Shown: positions 1 through 12,515 of the stretch, in pieces
Layout: each line of letters opens with the position of its first letter
Numbering within the stretch: the stretch's first letter is position 1
Assembly: GCA_019802505.1 (NCBI GenBank)
Contig: JAFMOC010000310.1
Location: 1-64,000, forward strand
Reading direction: 5' to 3'
DNA: 64,000 nucleotides
Origin: Corydoras sp. C115
Lineage: Eukaryota; Chordata; Actinopteri; Siluriformes; Callichthyidae
The notes under the pieces: generated by a model
The model's input: the letters and a program-made list of their open reading frames with translations, nothing else
Told to the model about the DNA's origin: nothing
The model's database searches: none
Program-made: the position numbers and the translations under genes

Positions 1-129
1 AGGATGTGCGCTGAATATTAGTGAGAGATGAGAGGACGGATGAAAGAAAAACACTCGCAGCGGGTGGAGAACGTTCTCGCACATCAACGCCTCTCCCCAA
101 CGCCCATGGAACCGGCGCCGCCTTTACGG

Positions 130-545
130 TTCGGTATGTTCTCCTCAAGGGATGAGTCATCCACCACCCCAAACAATGCTCTGTGATGGTCTTGCAGTTT
201 TGTATGTTCCCCTCAATGGATGAGAATCACCAGCCACCCCAAACAATGCTCTGTTATAGTGTGTTGGGGCAGTTTTGTATGTTCTCCTCAAGGGATGAGT
301 TTGTATGTTCATGAGTTTGTATGTTTTGTATGAGTCATCCACCACCCCAAACAATGCTCTGTTTTGGCCTGATGAAGTTTTGGATGTTCTCCTCAAGGGA
401 TGAGAATCATCCACCATGCCAAACAAAGCTCTGTGATGGTCTGTTGAAGTTTTGTATGTTCTCTTCAAGGGATGAGAATCATTCACCACCTCAAATAATG
501 CTCTGTTGGTACAGTTATGCACGTTCTCCTCTAGGAACGGGCAGA
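130..545. repeat. Minisatellite, about 72-bp unit
   Basis: About six degenerate copies of a unit beginning near TATGTTCTCCTCAAGGGATG occur at 133, 203, 277, 383, 455 and 528. The third copy carries an extra internal expansion of a TTTGTATG-type motif (about 300-332). The TTTTGTATGTTCTCC part resembles the central core of the SINEs found elsewhere in the window, so the array may derive from one. Short open frames here on both strands are incidental. Confidence 0.8.
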
Positions 546-1030
546 TCTCTAGGTATTCCTAATAATGTGGCCGGTGCGAGTGTGTTCAAGTTTAGCAGCG
601 TAATCGATGCCCCGGGTCAAACCAAGCGTTACGGCGGCTCTCACGGCCTTCGCGGCGAGCCGGGTTCACGGAGGTGGGCGGTTTTCCGTTTCCTCAGAGC
701 GGAGGTTTAAGTGTTTCATGCCCAATTAGCGCTGACTCTGACGGGCGTGGACCGGACTCTGCGGGTGGAGGTGTTTACAGTGCACATCTCTGTTTTCCTC
801 TCGCGCCGTCACATCACATCCAGAAGAGACTCTTTAAGGACGCGCTGAGCCGCGCCGCCGCACCGATCAGCGAGCGGGAAACCGAGCATTATTAGTGCGT
901 CAGGTTTCCGTCCAGACACCCGGGTGGAGGACGAACTCGGAATAAAGGACGGGGGGCGGAGGTGAGGCTGCCGGAAATCAGGAGTCACCCTCGCACAGGA
1001 CGAGGTTTGATAAGGATTCGATGTGGTGGG
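546..1030. other. CpG-rich single-copy block
   Basis: No internal repeat is visible and CpG is frequent, unlike the flanking arrays. Open frames of up to about 90 codons exist but show no recognisable domain or convincing splice signals. It could be a small CpG island or regulatory DNA; the sequence alone does not decide. Confidence 0.4.
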
Positions 1031-1885
1031 GGATTTAGTTGGGGGATGGAGGATGGAGAATAGAGGATGATGGGGTGCAGAATGCACTTTTGAAGATGAG
1101 GTTGAGGATGGTGGATGAGGATGGTGGATGTGGAATGCAGAATAGAGGATGGTGGAATGGAGTTTGCAGGATTAAGGGATGTTGGGATGGGATGCAGGAT
1201 GGAGGATGCAGAATACATAATACAGGATGGAGGATGGTGGGATGGAGGATGTAGGATGGAGGAGGGAGGATGCTGTGATGGAGGATGCTGTGATGGGGGA
1301 TGGTGGGATGGAGGATACAGGATGGAGGGATGGAGGATGCTGTGATGGAGAATGCTGTGATGGAGGATGCTGTGATGGAGGATGCTGTGATGGAGGATGC
1401 TGTGATGGAGGATGCTGTGATGGAGGATGCTGTGATGAGGGATGGTGGGATGGAGGATGGTGGGATGGAGGATGCTGTGATGTAGGATGGAGGATGGTGG
1501 GGGGTGCAGGATGGAGTGATGTAGGATGGTGGGGTGTAGGATGGAGGATGGTGGGGGGTGCAGGATGGAGTGATGTAGGATGGTGGGGTGCAGGATGGTG
1601 GGATGGAGGATACAGGAAGGAGGGATGGAGGATGCTGTGATGGGGGATCGTGGGATGGAGGATGGTGGGAAGGAGGAGGGATGATGGAGGGATGGAGGAT
1701 GCTGTGATGGAGGATGGTGTAATGGAGGATGGAGGGATGCAGGATGGAGGATGGTGTAATGGAGGATATTGTGATGGAGGGTATTGGGATACAGGATGGA
1801 GGATGGTGGGATAGAGGGATGCTGGATGGAGGATATTGGGATGCAGGATGGTGGGATGTAGGGATGGGGGGGTGGGGGGTGGAGG
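1031..1885. repeat. GGATGGAGGATG-type minisatellite
   Basis: Tandem variants of GATGCTGTGATGGAG and GGATGGTGGGATGGA fill this stretch. A very regular 15-bp run lies at about 1337-1437, and a duplicated block of about 50 bp at 1488-1590. Open frames of 296 codons (minus) and 137 codons (plus) are by-products of the stop-poor unit. Confidence 0.92.
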
Positions 1886-2305
1886 CAGAAGCAGCTCTCC
1901 TCTGAAACATGTAATGATCCTCCACCCTCAGCCTGTAATCATGCCTCTCATTCAGCTGCTTTATTAACGAGAAACAAAGAAATAACGAGGATCCGAACCC
2001 TCACAGCTGACAGCTGTTCAGAGGAAGAGTGTGTGTGGATCTTCATCATCATCATCATCATCATTAAAACACACAGAACTCAGTGGAAATACAGACTCTG
2101 TATGCAGCAGCTCAGTGTTTGGGTGGTTGAGCATCAGTCTGAAGGGTGGAGGTGCAAACCCCTGCTCCACATACGTACACAGGGTGTGTGTGGGTGTGTG
2201 TGTGTGTGGGTTCTTTGTGAGGACCCTGACCCCCATTGCTCCAGGGGTCATGAGTCATGGCTGACCCTCTCTGACAGCCGGAACATCACGTAATGGAAAG
2301 AACAT
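1886..2305. other. Single-copy block with (ATC)n and SINE-like scrap
   Basis: Mostly unique sequence with a short (ATC)n tract at 2044-2064 and a TG tract near 2185-2209. The stretch 2218-2280, with CCCCCATTGCTCCAGGGG followed by a CATGGCTGACC motif, resembles the conserved part of a tRNA-derived fish SINE seen again near 27150 and 48950. No gene is recognised. Confidence 0.4.
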
Positions 2306-2400
2306 CCTCACACTTTCTACACACTCTACACACTTCTCACACTCTCTACACACTCACATTCTCTACACACTCTCTACACACTCACACTTTCTACACACTC
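2306..2400. repeat. Left piece of interrupted CT/CA satellite
   Basis: Repeats of CACTCTCTACACACT match the large array that resumes at 3390. The two pieces are separated by the LINE fragment at 2401-3389, so this is the left flank of one satellite split by an insertion. Confidence 0.85.
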
Positions 2401-3389
2401 AATTCAATTCAATTCGCTTTTTTGATATGACAAATGTTTACATTGGTATTGTCAAAGCATATTATATACAGATAAAATCACAGGAGTAAATAAACAAATA
2501 CAAGTTATGTTAATTCAGTAATAAAGATTATATATATGTGTGTGTGTGTGTAAGTAAATAATAATTCATTCATTCATTATCTTCCGCTTTATCCTCTATT
2601 AGGGTCGCGGTGGGGTTCCCCATGCCCATCCAGGGGAGAACGTCTCGGACGCTGGGCAGATACACCCAGGACAGGGCGCCAATCCATCGCTGGGCACACA
2701 CTCACTCACACAGACACACTCTATATGGGGCAATTTTGAGAATTCAATTGACTTGATCCATGTTTTTGGACTGTGGGAGGAATCCAGAGAACACGGAGGA
2801 AACCAACGCGGACACGGGGAGATCATGGAAACTCCACCCAGATGGGGATTCGAACCGGGAATCCCTAGCGCTGAGAGGCGAACGTGCTAACCACTAAGCC
2901 ACATAAATAATAATAGTAATGATTATATGAAAAATATAAGTATTATATTATATATATGGTAATAGGGGGAAAAATAAATAAATAAAAAACAAAACAGACA
3001 AGAAATATTTGTGTGTGTAAGTGTGTGTATGGACGCAAGTGTGTGTATGTAGTGAGCAATAGGGTTTTGTGGTTGGAGGTTTAGGATTATTGTGTTTGTG
3101 TTGGGGGGGGGGGGGGGGGGGTGATTATCAGGTGGTTGACTCACTGTCCCGGTGTGTGTGACACTCCTGTACATATCTGGCTGCAGTGTGGGCTGATGGA
3201 CCCTCTCCTAATAAAACGGCCAGTCTCTGGGTCTCTGTGAGGGTTCTAAAGCTGCTCATCTCTCTCTCTAATTGGTTGAAGTATTTTTCTCTGATGGTAG
3301 TGTATTTGGGGCAGTTCAGGAGGAAGTGCCCCTCTGTCTCCACCTCCCCTGTCCTGCAGTGAGCACACAATCGCTCCTCTCTGGGAGCT
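2401..3389 (-). mobile_element. 5'-truncated LINE (L1/Tx1-like), 3' end
   Basis: Read on the minus strand, the element enters at about 3389 inside an ORF2-like frame, reaches a stop at 3128, runs through a 3' UTR with a poly-C run (poly-G on plus, 3103-3120), and ends at 2401 in repeats of ATTGA. Both edges abut the CT/CA satellite, so it inserted into pre-existing tandem repeats. A V-SINE (2566-2903) is nested in the UTR. The terminal motif resembles the two other LINE tails in the window (10607-10677 and 23537-23775). The Tx1/L1 assignment rests on the zinc-knuckle motif and repeat targeting; the reverse transcriptase and endonuclease domains are missing. Confidence 0.75.
2566..2903 (-). 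mobile_element. Full-length V-SINE-type element with 11-bp TSD
   Basis: On the minus strand, the 5' head at 2903 has a tRNA-like A box (GCTTAGTGGTTAGCACG-type) and a B box (GGTTCGAATCCCC near 2849-2861). The conserved central core (TTTCCTCC...CACAGTCC) follows, then a GT-rich tract and an L2-like tail with TAGAGGATAAAGCGGAAGAT ending in ATGA repeats. A perfect 11-bp target duplication, TAAATAATAAT, lies at 2555-2565 and 2904-2914. The layout (tRNA head, core, TG tract, LINE-type tail) is that described for the V-SINE superfamily of fishes. It inserted into the 3' UTR of the LINE fragment. Confidence 0.85.
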
Positions 3390-3390
3390 C
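3128..3390 (-). pseudogene. LINE ORF2 C-terminal fragment (CCHC-like zinc motif)
   Basis: The minus-strand frame reads in from the insertion edge and ends at a TGA at 3128-3130. It contains LCAHCRTGEVETEGHFLLNC, a C-x2-C...H...C arrangement typical of the extreme C-terminus of L1/Tx1-type ORF2 proteins, followed by PKYTTIREKYF. Only about 85 residues of a protein normally over 1000 long remain, so it is a non-functional 5' truncation. The methionine near 3370 is internal, not a real start. No in-frame stop is visible in the surviving part, suggesting a relatively young insertion. Confidence 0.75.
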
Positions 3391-6138
3391 TCTACACTCA
3401 CACTCTCTACACACTCACACACTCTACACACTCACTCTCTACACACTCACTCTCTACACACTCACACTCTCTACACTCACACTCTCTACACTCACACTCT
3501 CTACGCACTCACACTCTCTACACTCACACACTCTCTACACTCACACTCTCTACACTCACACTCTCTACACACTCACACTCTCTACACTCACACTCTCTAC
3601 ACTCACACTCTCTACACTCACACTCTCTACGCACTCACACTCTCTACACTCACACACTCTCTACACTCACACTCTCTACACTCACACTCTCTACACACTC
3701 ACACACTCTACACACTCACTCTCTACACACTCACACTCTCTACACTCACACTCTCTACGCACTCACACTCTCTACACACTCACTCTCTACACACTCACAC
3801 TCTCTACACACTCACACTCTCTACACACTCACACTCTCTACACTCACACTCTCTACACTCACACTCTCTACACACTCACACTCTCTACACTCACACTCTC
3901 TACACACTCACACTCTCTACACTCACACTCTCTACACACTCACACTCTACACACTCACACTCTCTACACTCACACTCTCTACACACTCACACTCTCTACA
4001 CACTCACACTCTCTACACACTCACACTCTCTACACTCACACTCTCTACACACTCACACTCTCTTCACACTCTCTACACACTCACACTCTCTACACTCACA
4101 CTCTCTACACACTCACACTCTCTACACACTCACACTCTCTACACACTCACACTCTCTACACACTCACACTCTCTACACTCACACTCTCTACACACTCACA
4201 CTCTCTACACACTCACACTCTCTACACTCACACTCTCTACACACTCACACTCTCTACACACTCACTCTCTACACACTCACACTCTCTACACACTCACACT
4301 CTCTACACACTCACACTCTCTACACACTCACACTCTCTACACTCACACTCTCTACACACTCACATTCTCTACACACTCACACTCTCTACACACTCACACT
4401 CTCTACGCACTCACACTCTCTACACTCACACTCTCTACACACTCACACTCTCTACACTCACACTCTCTACACACTCACACTCTCTACGCTCACACTCTCT
4501 ACACTCACACTCTCTACACTCACACTCTCTACACTCACACTCTCTACACTCACACTCTCTACACTCACACTCTCTACACTCACACTCTCTACACTCACAC
4601 TCTCTACGCACTCACACTCTCTACACACTCACACTCTCTACACTCACACTCTCTACACTCACACTCTCTACACACACACTCTCTACACACTCACACTCTC
4701 TACACACTCACACTCTCTACGCACTCACACTCTCTACGCACTCACACTCTCTACACTCACACTCTTTACACTCACACTCTTTACACTCACACTCTCTACA
4801 CACTCACACTCTCTACACTCACACTCTCTACACTCACACTCTCTACACTCACACTCTCTACACTCACACTCTCTGCACACTCACACTCTCTGCACACTCA
4901 CACTCTCTGCACACTCACACTCTCTGCACACTCACACTCTCTGCACACTCACACTCTCTGCACACTCACACTCTCTGCACACTCACACTCTCTACACTCA
5001 CACTCTCTACACTCACACTCTTCACACTCTTCACACTCACACTCTCTACACTCACACTCTCTACACTCACACTCTCTACACACTCACACTCTCTACACTC
5101 ACACTCTCTACACTCACACTCTCTACACACTCACACTCTCTACACTCACACTCTCTACACTCACACTCTCCACGCTCACACTCTCTACACACACACACAC
5201 ACTCACACTCTCTACGCACTCACACTCTCTACGCACTCACACTCTCTACACACTCACACTCTCTACACTCACACTCTCTGCACACTCACACTCTCTACAC
5301 ACTCACACTCTCTACACACTCACACTCTCACACTCTCTACACTCACACTCTCTACGCACTCACACTCTCTACGCACTCACACTCTCTGCACACTCACACT
5401 CTCTGCACACTCACACTCTCTGCACACTCACACTCTCTGCACACTCACACTCTCTGCACACTCACACTCTCTGCACACTCACACTCTCTACACACTCACA
5501 CTCTCTACACTCACACTCTCTACACTCACACTCTCTACACACTCTACACACTCTACACACTCTTCACACTCTTCACACTCTCTACACACTCACACTCTCT
5601 ACACACTCACACTGTCTACACACACTCTCTACGCACTGCTCACATACTCCTCCTCTTACAATCCACTTGCACTATACACTTTCCTCACACCCTCCACACA
5701 CTTTCTACACCTTCCACACTCTCCTTTTATACTCTCCACACTCTCTTTATACACCCCTCACTCTCTCTGCACACACTCTCCTCACCCTCTCCTCTCCTTA
5801 TACACGCTTCACACTCTCCCCACATTCTTCTTATATGCTCCTCACTCTCTCCTCACTCTCTCCTCACATTCTTCTTATACACTGCTTACACTCTCCTCAC
5901 ACTCTCCTCACATTCATTACTCTCCCTTCACATTCTGCTTATTCGCTCCTCACCCTCCCCTCACACTCTCTATACTCTCCTCACACTCTCCTTATACACT
6001 CTTCTCACACTCATTACTCTCCCCTCACATTCTTCTGATACTCTCCTCACACTCTTTATACTTTCTTCACACTCTCTTTTCACGCTCCTTACTCTCCTCA
6101 CTCTCCTCACACTCTCCTCACCCTTACTGTCAGTACTG
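3390..6138. repeat. CT/CA-rich satellite, 15- and 17-bp units
   Basis: Units ACTCTCTACACTCAC (15 bp) and ACTCTCTACACACTCAC (17 bp) alternate from 3390 to about 5640. Sub-blocks carry CTGCACAC variants (4870-4990, 5275-5490). The array then decays into CTCCTCACACT-like units to 6138. The plus strand almost never forms TAA, TAG or TGA here, which produces a 958-codon open frame of no biological meaning. It is interrupted on the left by the LINE at 2401-3389. Confidence 0.95.
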
Positions 6139-6415
6139 TTGTAAATGAAACGTGACCCACAACACTGCGGTGCATTTATCTTGGAGATTTAAAATAAAAT
6201 CCGTCCGTTCGGGGTCCGTTCGAGGTCCGTTAGGGGTCCATTAGGGGTCCGTTCGAGGTCTGTTCGCGATCCGATCATCAGGGTAAATAAAGCCTCTGAT
6301 GTGTGAAAGCCGTGCGCTGAGGTTATTTCTCTTTTCGTCTTCAGATTAAAAATTCTGATTCAGACGCAAAACCTTCATCTCCCTCCACCACCTGAGTCCC
6401 CATGGATCAGGCCTG
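6139..6415. other. Single-copy spacer with short GTCCGTT repeats
   Basis: Between two arrays. Positions 6196-6275 hold about seven imperfect copies of an 11-bp unit, GTCCGTTCGAG or GTCCGTTAGGG. The rest shows no gene or known repeat. Confidence 0.5.
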
Positions 6416-6419
6416 CAGG

Positions 6420-6450
<31 letters not shown>

Positions 6451-6488
6451 TAATTTAATTATACACACAATCATAAACACACACACAA

Positions 6489-6536
<48 letters not shown>

Positions 6537-7258
6537 TAATTTACTTACACACAATCATACACACACACCTTAATTTAATTATACACACAATCATACACAC
6601 AAACACAATCTCTCTCACACACACAATCATTTAAATTTAATTATACACACAATCATATACACACACACACACACACACAATCATTTTAATTTAATTATAC
6701 ACCCATTCATAAACACACACACACACACACACACAGTTTCCTTCACTCCTACACACAATCAAAAACAGACTCGCACAATTATAAACGCACACACACACAC
6801 ACACACACACAAATAACACACACACACACACACAATTGTAACTAAAAAATACACACACACAATCTCATTCACACACATTTTTATAAACACACAATCATAA
6901 CCTCACACACACACACACACACACACAGTCTCTCTCACGCTCAAAAATAACACAGTTGTCACTACAAATAGACACACACACACTCAATCTCTCATTCACA
7001 CACATTTTATAAACACACAGTCATAAACACACACACACACACACAATTATAACACAGCCAATAACAAATTTGCATACACACTCACTCTTCCTCACACACA
7101 ATAATACCACATTTTCACAAACACATCATACAAGCACACACACACACAACCTCCCTTATACACACACTTATGCAAGGCACCCATATATACACACACACAC
7201 ACACCCACACACACACAGTACATTGCATTTCAGACTAAAAGGTTTGGCTTGGAGATAC

Positions 7259-7299
<41 letters not shown>
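6416..7299. repeat. CA-rich compound array ending in (TG)n
   Basis: Runs of (CA)n, for example 6419-6448, are interspersed with a recurrent AT-rich block of the type TTAATTTAATTATACAC plus AATCATA at 6450-7060. The strand bias then flips to a pure (TG)n at 7262-7299. CA and TG tracts facing each other could form cruciform or Z-DNA. Short open frames are incidental. Confidence 0.88.
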
Positions 7300-7302
<3 letters not shown>

Positions 7303-7689
7303 CACATGCCAGCTTGCCTCGCCTCAGGACTCCACACTCTTCTGCATGACCATGTCTGAGGTTCCGCGCCACTCTCTCTCCAGCTGTTAAGTAGGTTATG
7401 GAGTGATGGAGTGTTCTAATGACCCTCTCTCGTGGAGTCAGGACTCACGTTCTTTAACCCCCCCACCAACCCCCCCCCCCCCCCACGCAACAAACACACA
7501 GTATCCCGTGCCCCGGACCGCGGTTACCATGGCGATGATGCTACAAAGGCATGATTCATTTGCTGCAGCGCGACATGCTGTGGTTAATAAAAGAGCTGCG
7601 TTCCCTTCCCCTGATTCATCTGACTCTTCTCATCCGACTCCGACTCTGAATCCGACTCGTCCAATCGACACGTCGAACCTCGTCTTGGC
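7300..7689. other. Single-copy block with poly-C
   Basis: Holds a poly-C interrupted run near 7458-7483 and otherwise unique sequence rich in GACTC motifs. No exon-like open frame with splice signals was recognised. Confidence 0.4.
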
Positions 7690-8402
7690 ACTCGGAAGCG
7701 TGCTCAGTGTTAGGGTTCGATCGCTAGAACCTTCACCACGATGATGAGTGGAAGAACCGACAGAGTACCTAATCACGAGGAGATAGTACGAGCTGCCCCT
7801 CTGTGCCCTGGTAATGTCACAGTCCAGCTGCAGAACAGACCAGAGGACCCTGAGAACCCTGAGAACGTCACCCACAGCAGATTCGAGGCTGCTTAGCGTT
7901 CTTTATACATTAAATCAAACTGGGTTTAGAAAACCCTAAAGGTTCCGCTCTGGACAGGTTCCCGACAGAGGAACCGAGAACCATTTCGTCCAATCGTCCA
8001 ATCGACACGCTGAACCGGAGAACCCAGAACCACACGGAAACTTCGTTCATAGTCCTCCACCCGATCTACTGAGATGCCACGCCCACAGGGACACACGAGA
8101 ACCCGCATTCTCAGTGCTGAGAATCGCGATCCCACGAAAGCAGAACCTTGAGGACTGACTAAAAAAATCTATATAAACGTCAGCTTTATGCTCAAAATCA
8201 ACCAGATGGTTCTCGGTTCTGCTGTCGGGAACCTGTCCGGAGCGGAACCTTTAAATCAAACTGGGTTAAGAGAACCCTAATGTATAAAGAACACTAAACA
8301 GCCTTGAATCTGCTGCGGGTGACGTTCTCATGGTTCTCTGGTCTGTTCTGCAGCTGGACTGTGACATCACCGGGAACGCGCACAGAGGGGCAGCTCGTAC
8401 TA

Positions 8403-8416
8403 TCACCAGGGGGCAT
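8403..8416 (+). promoter_or_regulatory. CTCF-like motif in left palindrome arm
   Basis: TCACCAGGGGGCAT matches 12 of 14 positions of the vertebrate CTCF core CCASYAGRKGGCRS. It faces the matching motif at 8547-8560 because the two lie in opposite palindrome arms. Binding is untested and two mismatches weaken the call. Confidence 0.3.
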
Positions 8417-8546
8417 GGTCCTCGTGATTAGGTACTCTGTCGGTACGTTACTGGAACCGGAACGTGCCGAGTATTAGGGTTCCATCACTAGAACCTTCTG
8501 GAAGAACTGACTGGAAGAACCGACAGAGTAACTAATCACGAGAACC

Positions 8547-8560
8547 ACGCCCCCTGGTGA
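8547..8560 (-). promoter_or_regulatory. CTCF-like motif in right palindrome arm
   Basis: The minus strand reads TCACCAGGGGGCGT, 12 of 14 matches to the CTCF core. It is the palindromic partner of the site at 8403-8416 and is convergent with it at about 130 bp. It is absent from direct copy A. Confidence 0.3.
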
Positions 8561-8933
8561 TAGTACGAGCTGCCCCTCTGTGCCCCGGTGATGTCACAGT
8601 CCAGCTGCAGAACAGACCAGAGAACCATGAGATCGTCACCCGCAGCAGATTCAAGGCTGCTTAGCGTTATTTATACATTAAATCAAACTGGGTTTAGAGA
8701 ACCCTAAAGGTTCTGCTCCGGACAGGTTCCTGAGAACCGAGAACCATTTAGTTGATTTTGAGCATAAAGCTGATGTTTATAGATATTTTTTTAGTTAGTC
8801 CTCAAGGTTCTGCTTTCGCGGTGTCGCGCTTCTCGGAGCTGGGAACGCGGGGTCTCATGTGTCCCTGAGGGCGTGGCATCTCAGTGGATCGGGTGGAGGA
8901 CTATGAATGAAGTGTTGGGTACTGTGGTTCCGG

Positions 8934-9056
8934 GTTCTCCGGTTTCCTCCCACAGTCCAAAAAACATGGGTTCAAGGTAGAATGGCTGCTCTTAATTGCC
9001 CCATTAGAGTGTGACTGGGTTGAGTGAGTGAGTGTCCAGTGATAGATTGGCACCCT
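8934..9056 (+). mobile_element. V-SINE fragment, core and tail
   Basis: GGTTTCCTCCCACAGTCC at 8941-8958 is the V-SINE core, followed by ATTGCCCCATTAGAGTGTG and a truncated tail ending in CCAGTGATAGATTGG. The tRNA head is missing. It lies within a duplicated block whose second copy is at 9688-9826. Confidence 0.75.
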
Positions 9057-9687
9057 GTCATGGGGAGAACATGCAAAACTCACACATTGTTCCTCGGGAA
9101 TCAAATCTGGAACTTCCATGCTGTAATTGCAATGTTGTTGTACCGCTTGTGCTGTGTTCGCGTTGAAGTTTTGCATGTTCTCCCACGTCTGTATGGGTTT
9201 CTGCTCTAGAGAAGTGGGGAGAACATGCAAAACTCACACAAATGTTTCCTCGGGAATCAAATTACAGAACTTTCATGCTGTAATCGCAACGTTTATATAG
9301 ATTTTCAAGGTTCTGCTTTGGGAAGCACGCGGCTAGATTACAGAACGTCTTTTAATGTTCAACGCCATCAGGTGTAATGTGCACTCATTAGCGCCTTTCA
9401 GCCGCGGAACCGAAGGTTCACGCATCAGAAGGCCGTCGCCGCGTTGGGAACCGACTGTTTATTCATCATGCTGAGAAGAAAGCTCATTCGGCGGAGAACC
9501 TCAGACGCTCCGTGATCTGCGCGACTGATTTGGGTCGAGGGTTCCGCTTTAAATCGACGATTAGAACCGAGGTTAAGTTCATGGGGTTGGGCGCTGGGAA
9601 CGCGGGTTCTCGTGCGTCCCTGAGGGCGTGGCATCTCAGTGGATCGGGTGGAGGACTATGAATGAAGTGTTGGGTACCGTCGTGTCC

Positions 9688-9826
9688 GCGTGGTTCCGGT
9701 TTCCTCCGGTTTCCTCCCACAGTCCAAAAAACATGGGTTCTCAAGGTAGATTGGCTGCTCTTAATTGCCCCATTAGAGTGTGTGTCTGTGTGAGTGAGTG
9801 AGTGTCCAGTGATAGATTGACTTCAT
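9688..9826 (+). mobile_element. V-SINE fragment, second duplicated copy
   Basis: Same order as at 8934-9056: core with CACAGTCC, ATTGCCCCATTAGAGTGTG, a GT-rich stretch, and CCAGTGATAGATTG. It is part of the duplicated block rather than an independent insertion. Confidence 0.75.
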
Positions 9827-9990
9827 GGGGAGAACATGCAAAACTCACACAGAATGGTGCTTTGGGAATCGAACCTAGAACCGCTGTGCTGTAATTGCAA
9901 TGTTGCTGTACCATGCTTGTGCTGTGTTTGGGTTGGAGTTTTGCATGTTCTCCCACAAAGCAAAACGATGAGGGGAAAAAAAGGTGCAGC

Positions 9991-11085
<1,095 letters not shown>

Positions 11086-11319
11086 AATAATAAGCACAGG
11101 TTCCTTCAGCTTCCGTTCATCCATCCATTTCACTTACGTTCTCCTCCAGATGTCCTCGGTATGGTTGGGGGGGTCGGCTCATTGGACCCCCCTGGACCCC
11201 GCACAGGTCACTCTACGTTTACATCCTAATTCACTCCCGGGCTCGTTAAGCATCTCCAGTTTACAGAGCATGGTTTTCATCCTGTGGGAGGAAACCCGAG
11301 CTCCCTGAGAACATCCAGA
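11086..11319. other. Spacer with SINE-core scrap
   Basis: Unique sequence, then at 11283-11319 a CTGTGGGAGGAAACCCGAG motif that is the minus-strand V-SINE core leading into the array at 11320. Confidence 0.5.
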
Positions 11320-12515
11320 CGGACACGGGGAGAACATGCAAAACTCCGGGAATCGGACCCAGAAGCTCCGTGCTGTAATTGCAACGTTGTTGCACCATTG
11401 TGTTATGTTTGTTTTGAAGTTTTGCATGTTCTCCCACATCCATATGGGTTTCTGCGCTTGAGACATGGGGAGAACATGCAAAAGTCACACCGAATGGTGC
11501 TCCGCGAATTGGACCCAGAAGCTCCGTGCTGTAATCGCAACGTTGTTGCACCATTGTGCTATGTTTGTTTTGAAGTTTTGCATGTTCTCCCACATCTGTA
11601 TGGGTTTCTGCTCATAAGATATGGGGAGAACATGCAAAACTCACACCATATAGTGCTTTGGGATTCAAACCTATAACCTCCGTGCTGTAATCCCAACATT
11701 GTGTCGTGTTTGCGTTGGAGTTTTGCATGTTCTCCCACATCTGTATGGGTTTCTGCTTTTGGGACATGGGGAGAACATGCAAAACTCACGCCGAATAGTG
11801 CTTTGGGAATCAAACCCAGAACCTCCGTGCTGTAGTTGTTCCACCGCTGCGCTGTGCTTGTACTGTGTTTGCATTGGAGTTTTGCATGTTCTCCCACATC
11901 TGTATAGGTTTCTGCTCTTGAGACATGGGAAGAACATGCAAAACTCACACCAAATGGTGCCTCCGGAAATTAAACCTAGAACCTCTGTGCTGTAATCGCA
12001 ACGTTGTTCCACCGCTGTGCCGTGCTTGTGTTGTTTCCGTGTTGGAGTTTTGTATGTTCTCCCACATCCCTAAGGGTTTCTGCTCTTGAGACATGGGGAG
12101 AACATGCAAAACTCAGCCTGAATAGTGCTTTGCTGTGTTGTGCTTGTACTGTGCTCGCGTTCAAAGTTTTGCATGTTCTCCAACTCTGGTAATGGAACCA
12201 TAGTGGGGTTCCTGTTGGGTACCGGTTAATGGTTTCTGGAATCTTAAAGAGCCTCATGCTATTTAAGACTTTTGGGTTTCTGCTTTTGGGACATGGGAAG
12301 AACATGCAAAACTCACACCAAATGGCGCGTCGGGAATCGAACCTAGAACCTCTGTGCTGTAATCCCAAGTTGTTGCACCGCTGTGTTGTGCTTGTGATGT
12401 GTTTGCGTTCAAAGTTTTGCATGTTCTCCAACTCTGTTAATGGAACCAGAGTGAGGTTCCTGTTAGGTACCGGCTAATGGTTCCTGGAACCTTAAAGAGC
12501 CTCATGCTATTTAAG
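11320..12515. repeat. SINE-core satellite, 140-200-bp unit with hairpin
   Basis: About seven head-to-tail units begin with GGGGAGAACATGCAAAA near 11327, 11467, 11622, 11768, 11929, 12097 and 12295. Each continues with an AACC-CCGTGCTGTAAT block and GTTTTGCATGTTCTCCC. Successive halves pair as hairpins with 17-20-bp arms, at 11419-11483, 11575-11640, 11720-11785, 11879-11944 and 12047-12112. The last two units carry an extra 80-bp block (12190-12265 and 12438-12515). The AACATGCAAA and AATCGAACC motifs match the V-SINE core and head, so the monomer is likely SINE-derived. Confidence 0.88.

Larger units (their letters stand above)
7690..8913. repeat. Direct copy plus large imperfect palindrome
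   Basis: Three related copies lie side by side. Copy A (7690-7987) is direct, copy B (8041-8454) is inverted, and copy C (8461-8913) is direct again. B and C form an inverted repeat with arms of about 400 bp (8041-8454 and 8519-8913) around a 64-bp spacer. Recognisable marks are CTGCAGAACAGACCAGAG in A and C and its complement in B. Copy A lacks the CACGCCCCCTGGTG segment present in both arms. No coding frame is conserved between copies. Confidence 0.85.
8838..9990. repeat. Duplicated block, arm end + SINE + hairpin repeat
   Basis: Segment 8838-9300 is repeated at 9593-9990 in the same orientation. Each copy has the GGCGTGGCATCTCAGTGGAT palindrome-arm end, then a V-SINE fragment, then a hairpin unit with GGGGAGAACATGCAAAAC. 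The spacing is about 755 bp. The intervening 9310-9592 is CpG-bearing unique sequence with no recognised gene. Confidence 0.8.

Noticed and set aside
3390..5640. CRISPR-like array
   Set aside because: Repeats are contiguous without unique spacers and the context is a vertebrate genome.
3272..6148. 958-codon open frame on the plus strand
   Set aside because: It encodes only H, T, L, S and Y repeats because the satellite unit contains no stop in that frame. No start context, domain or splice signals.
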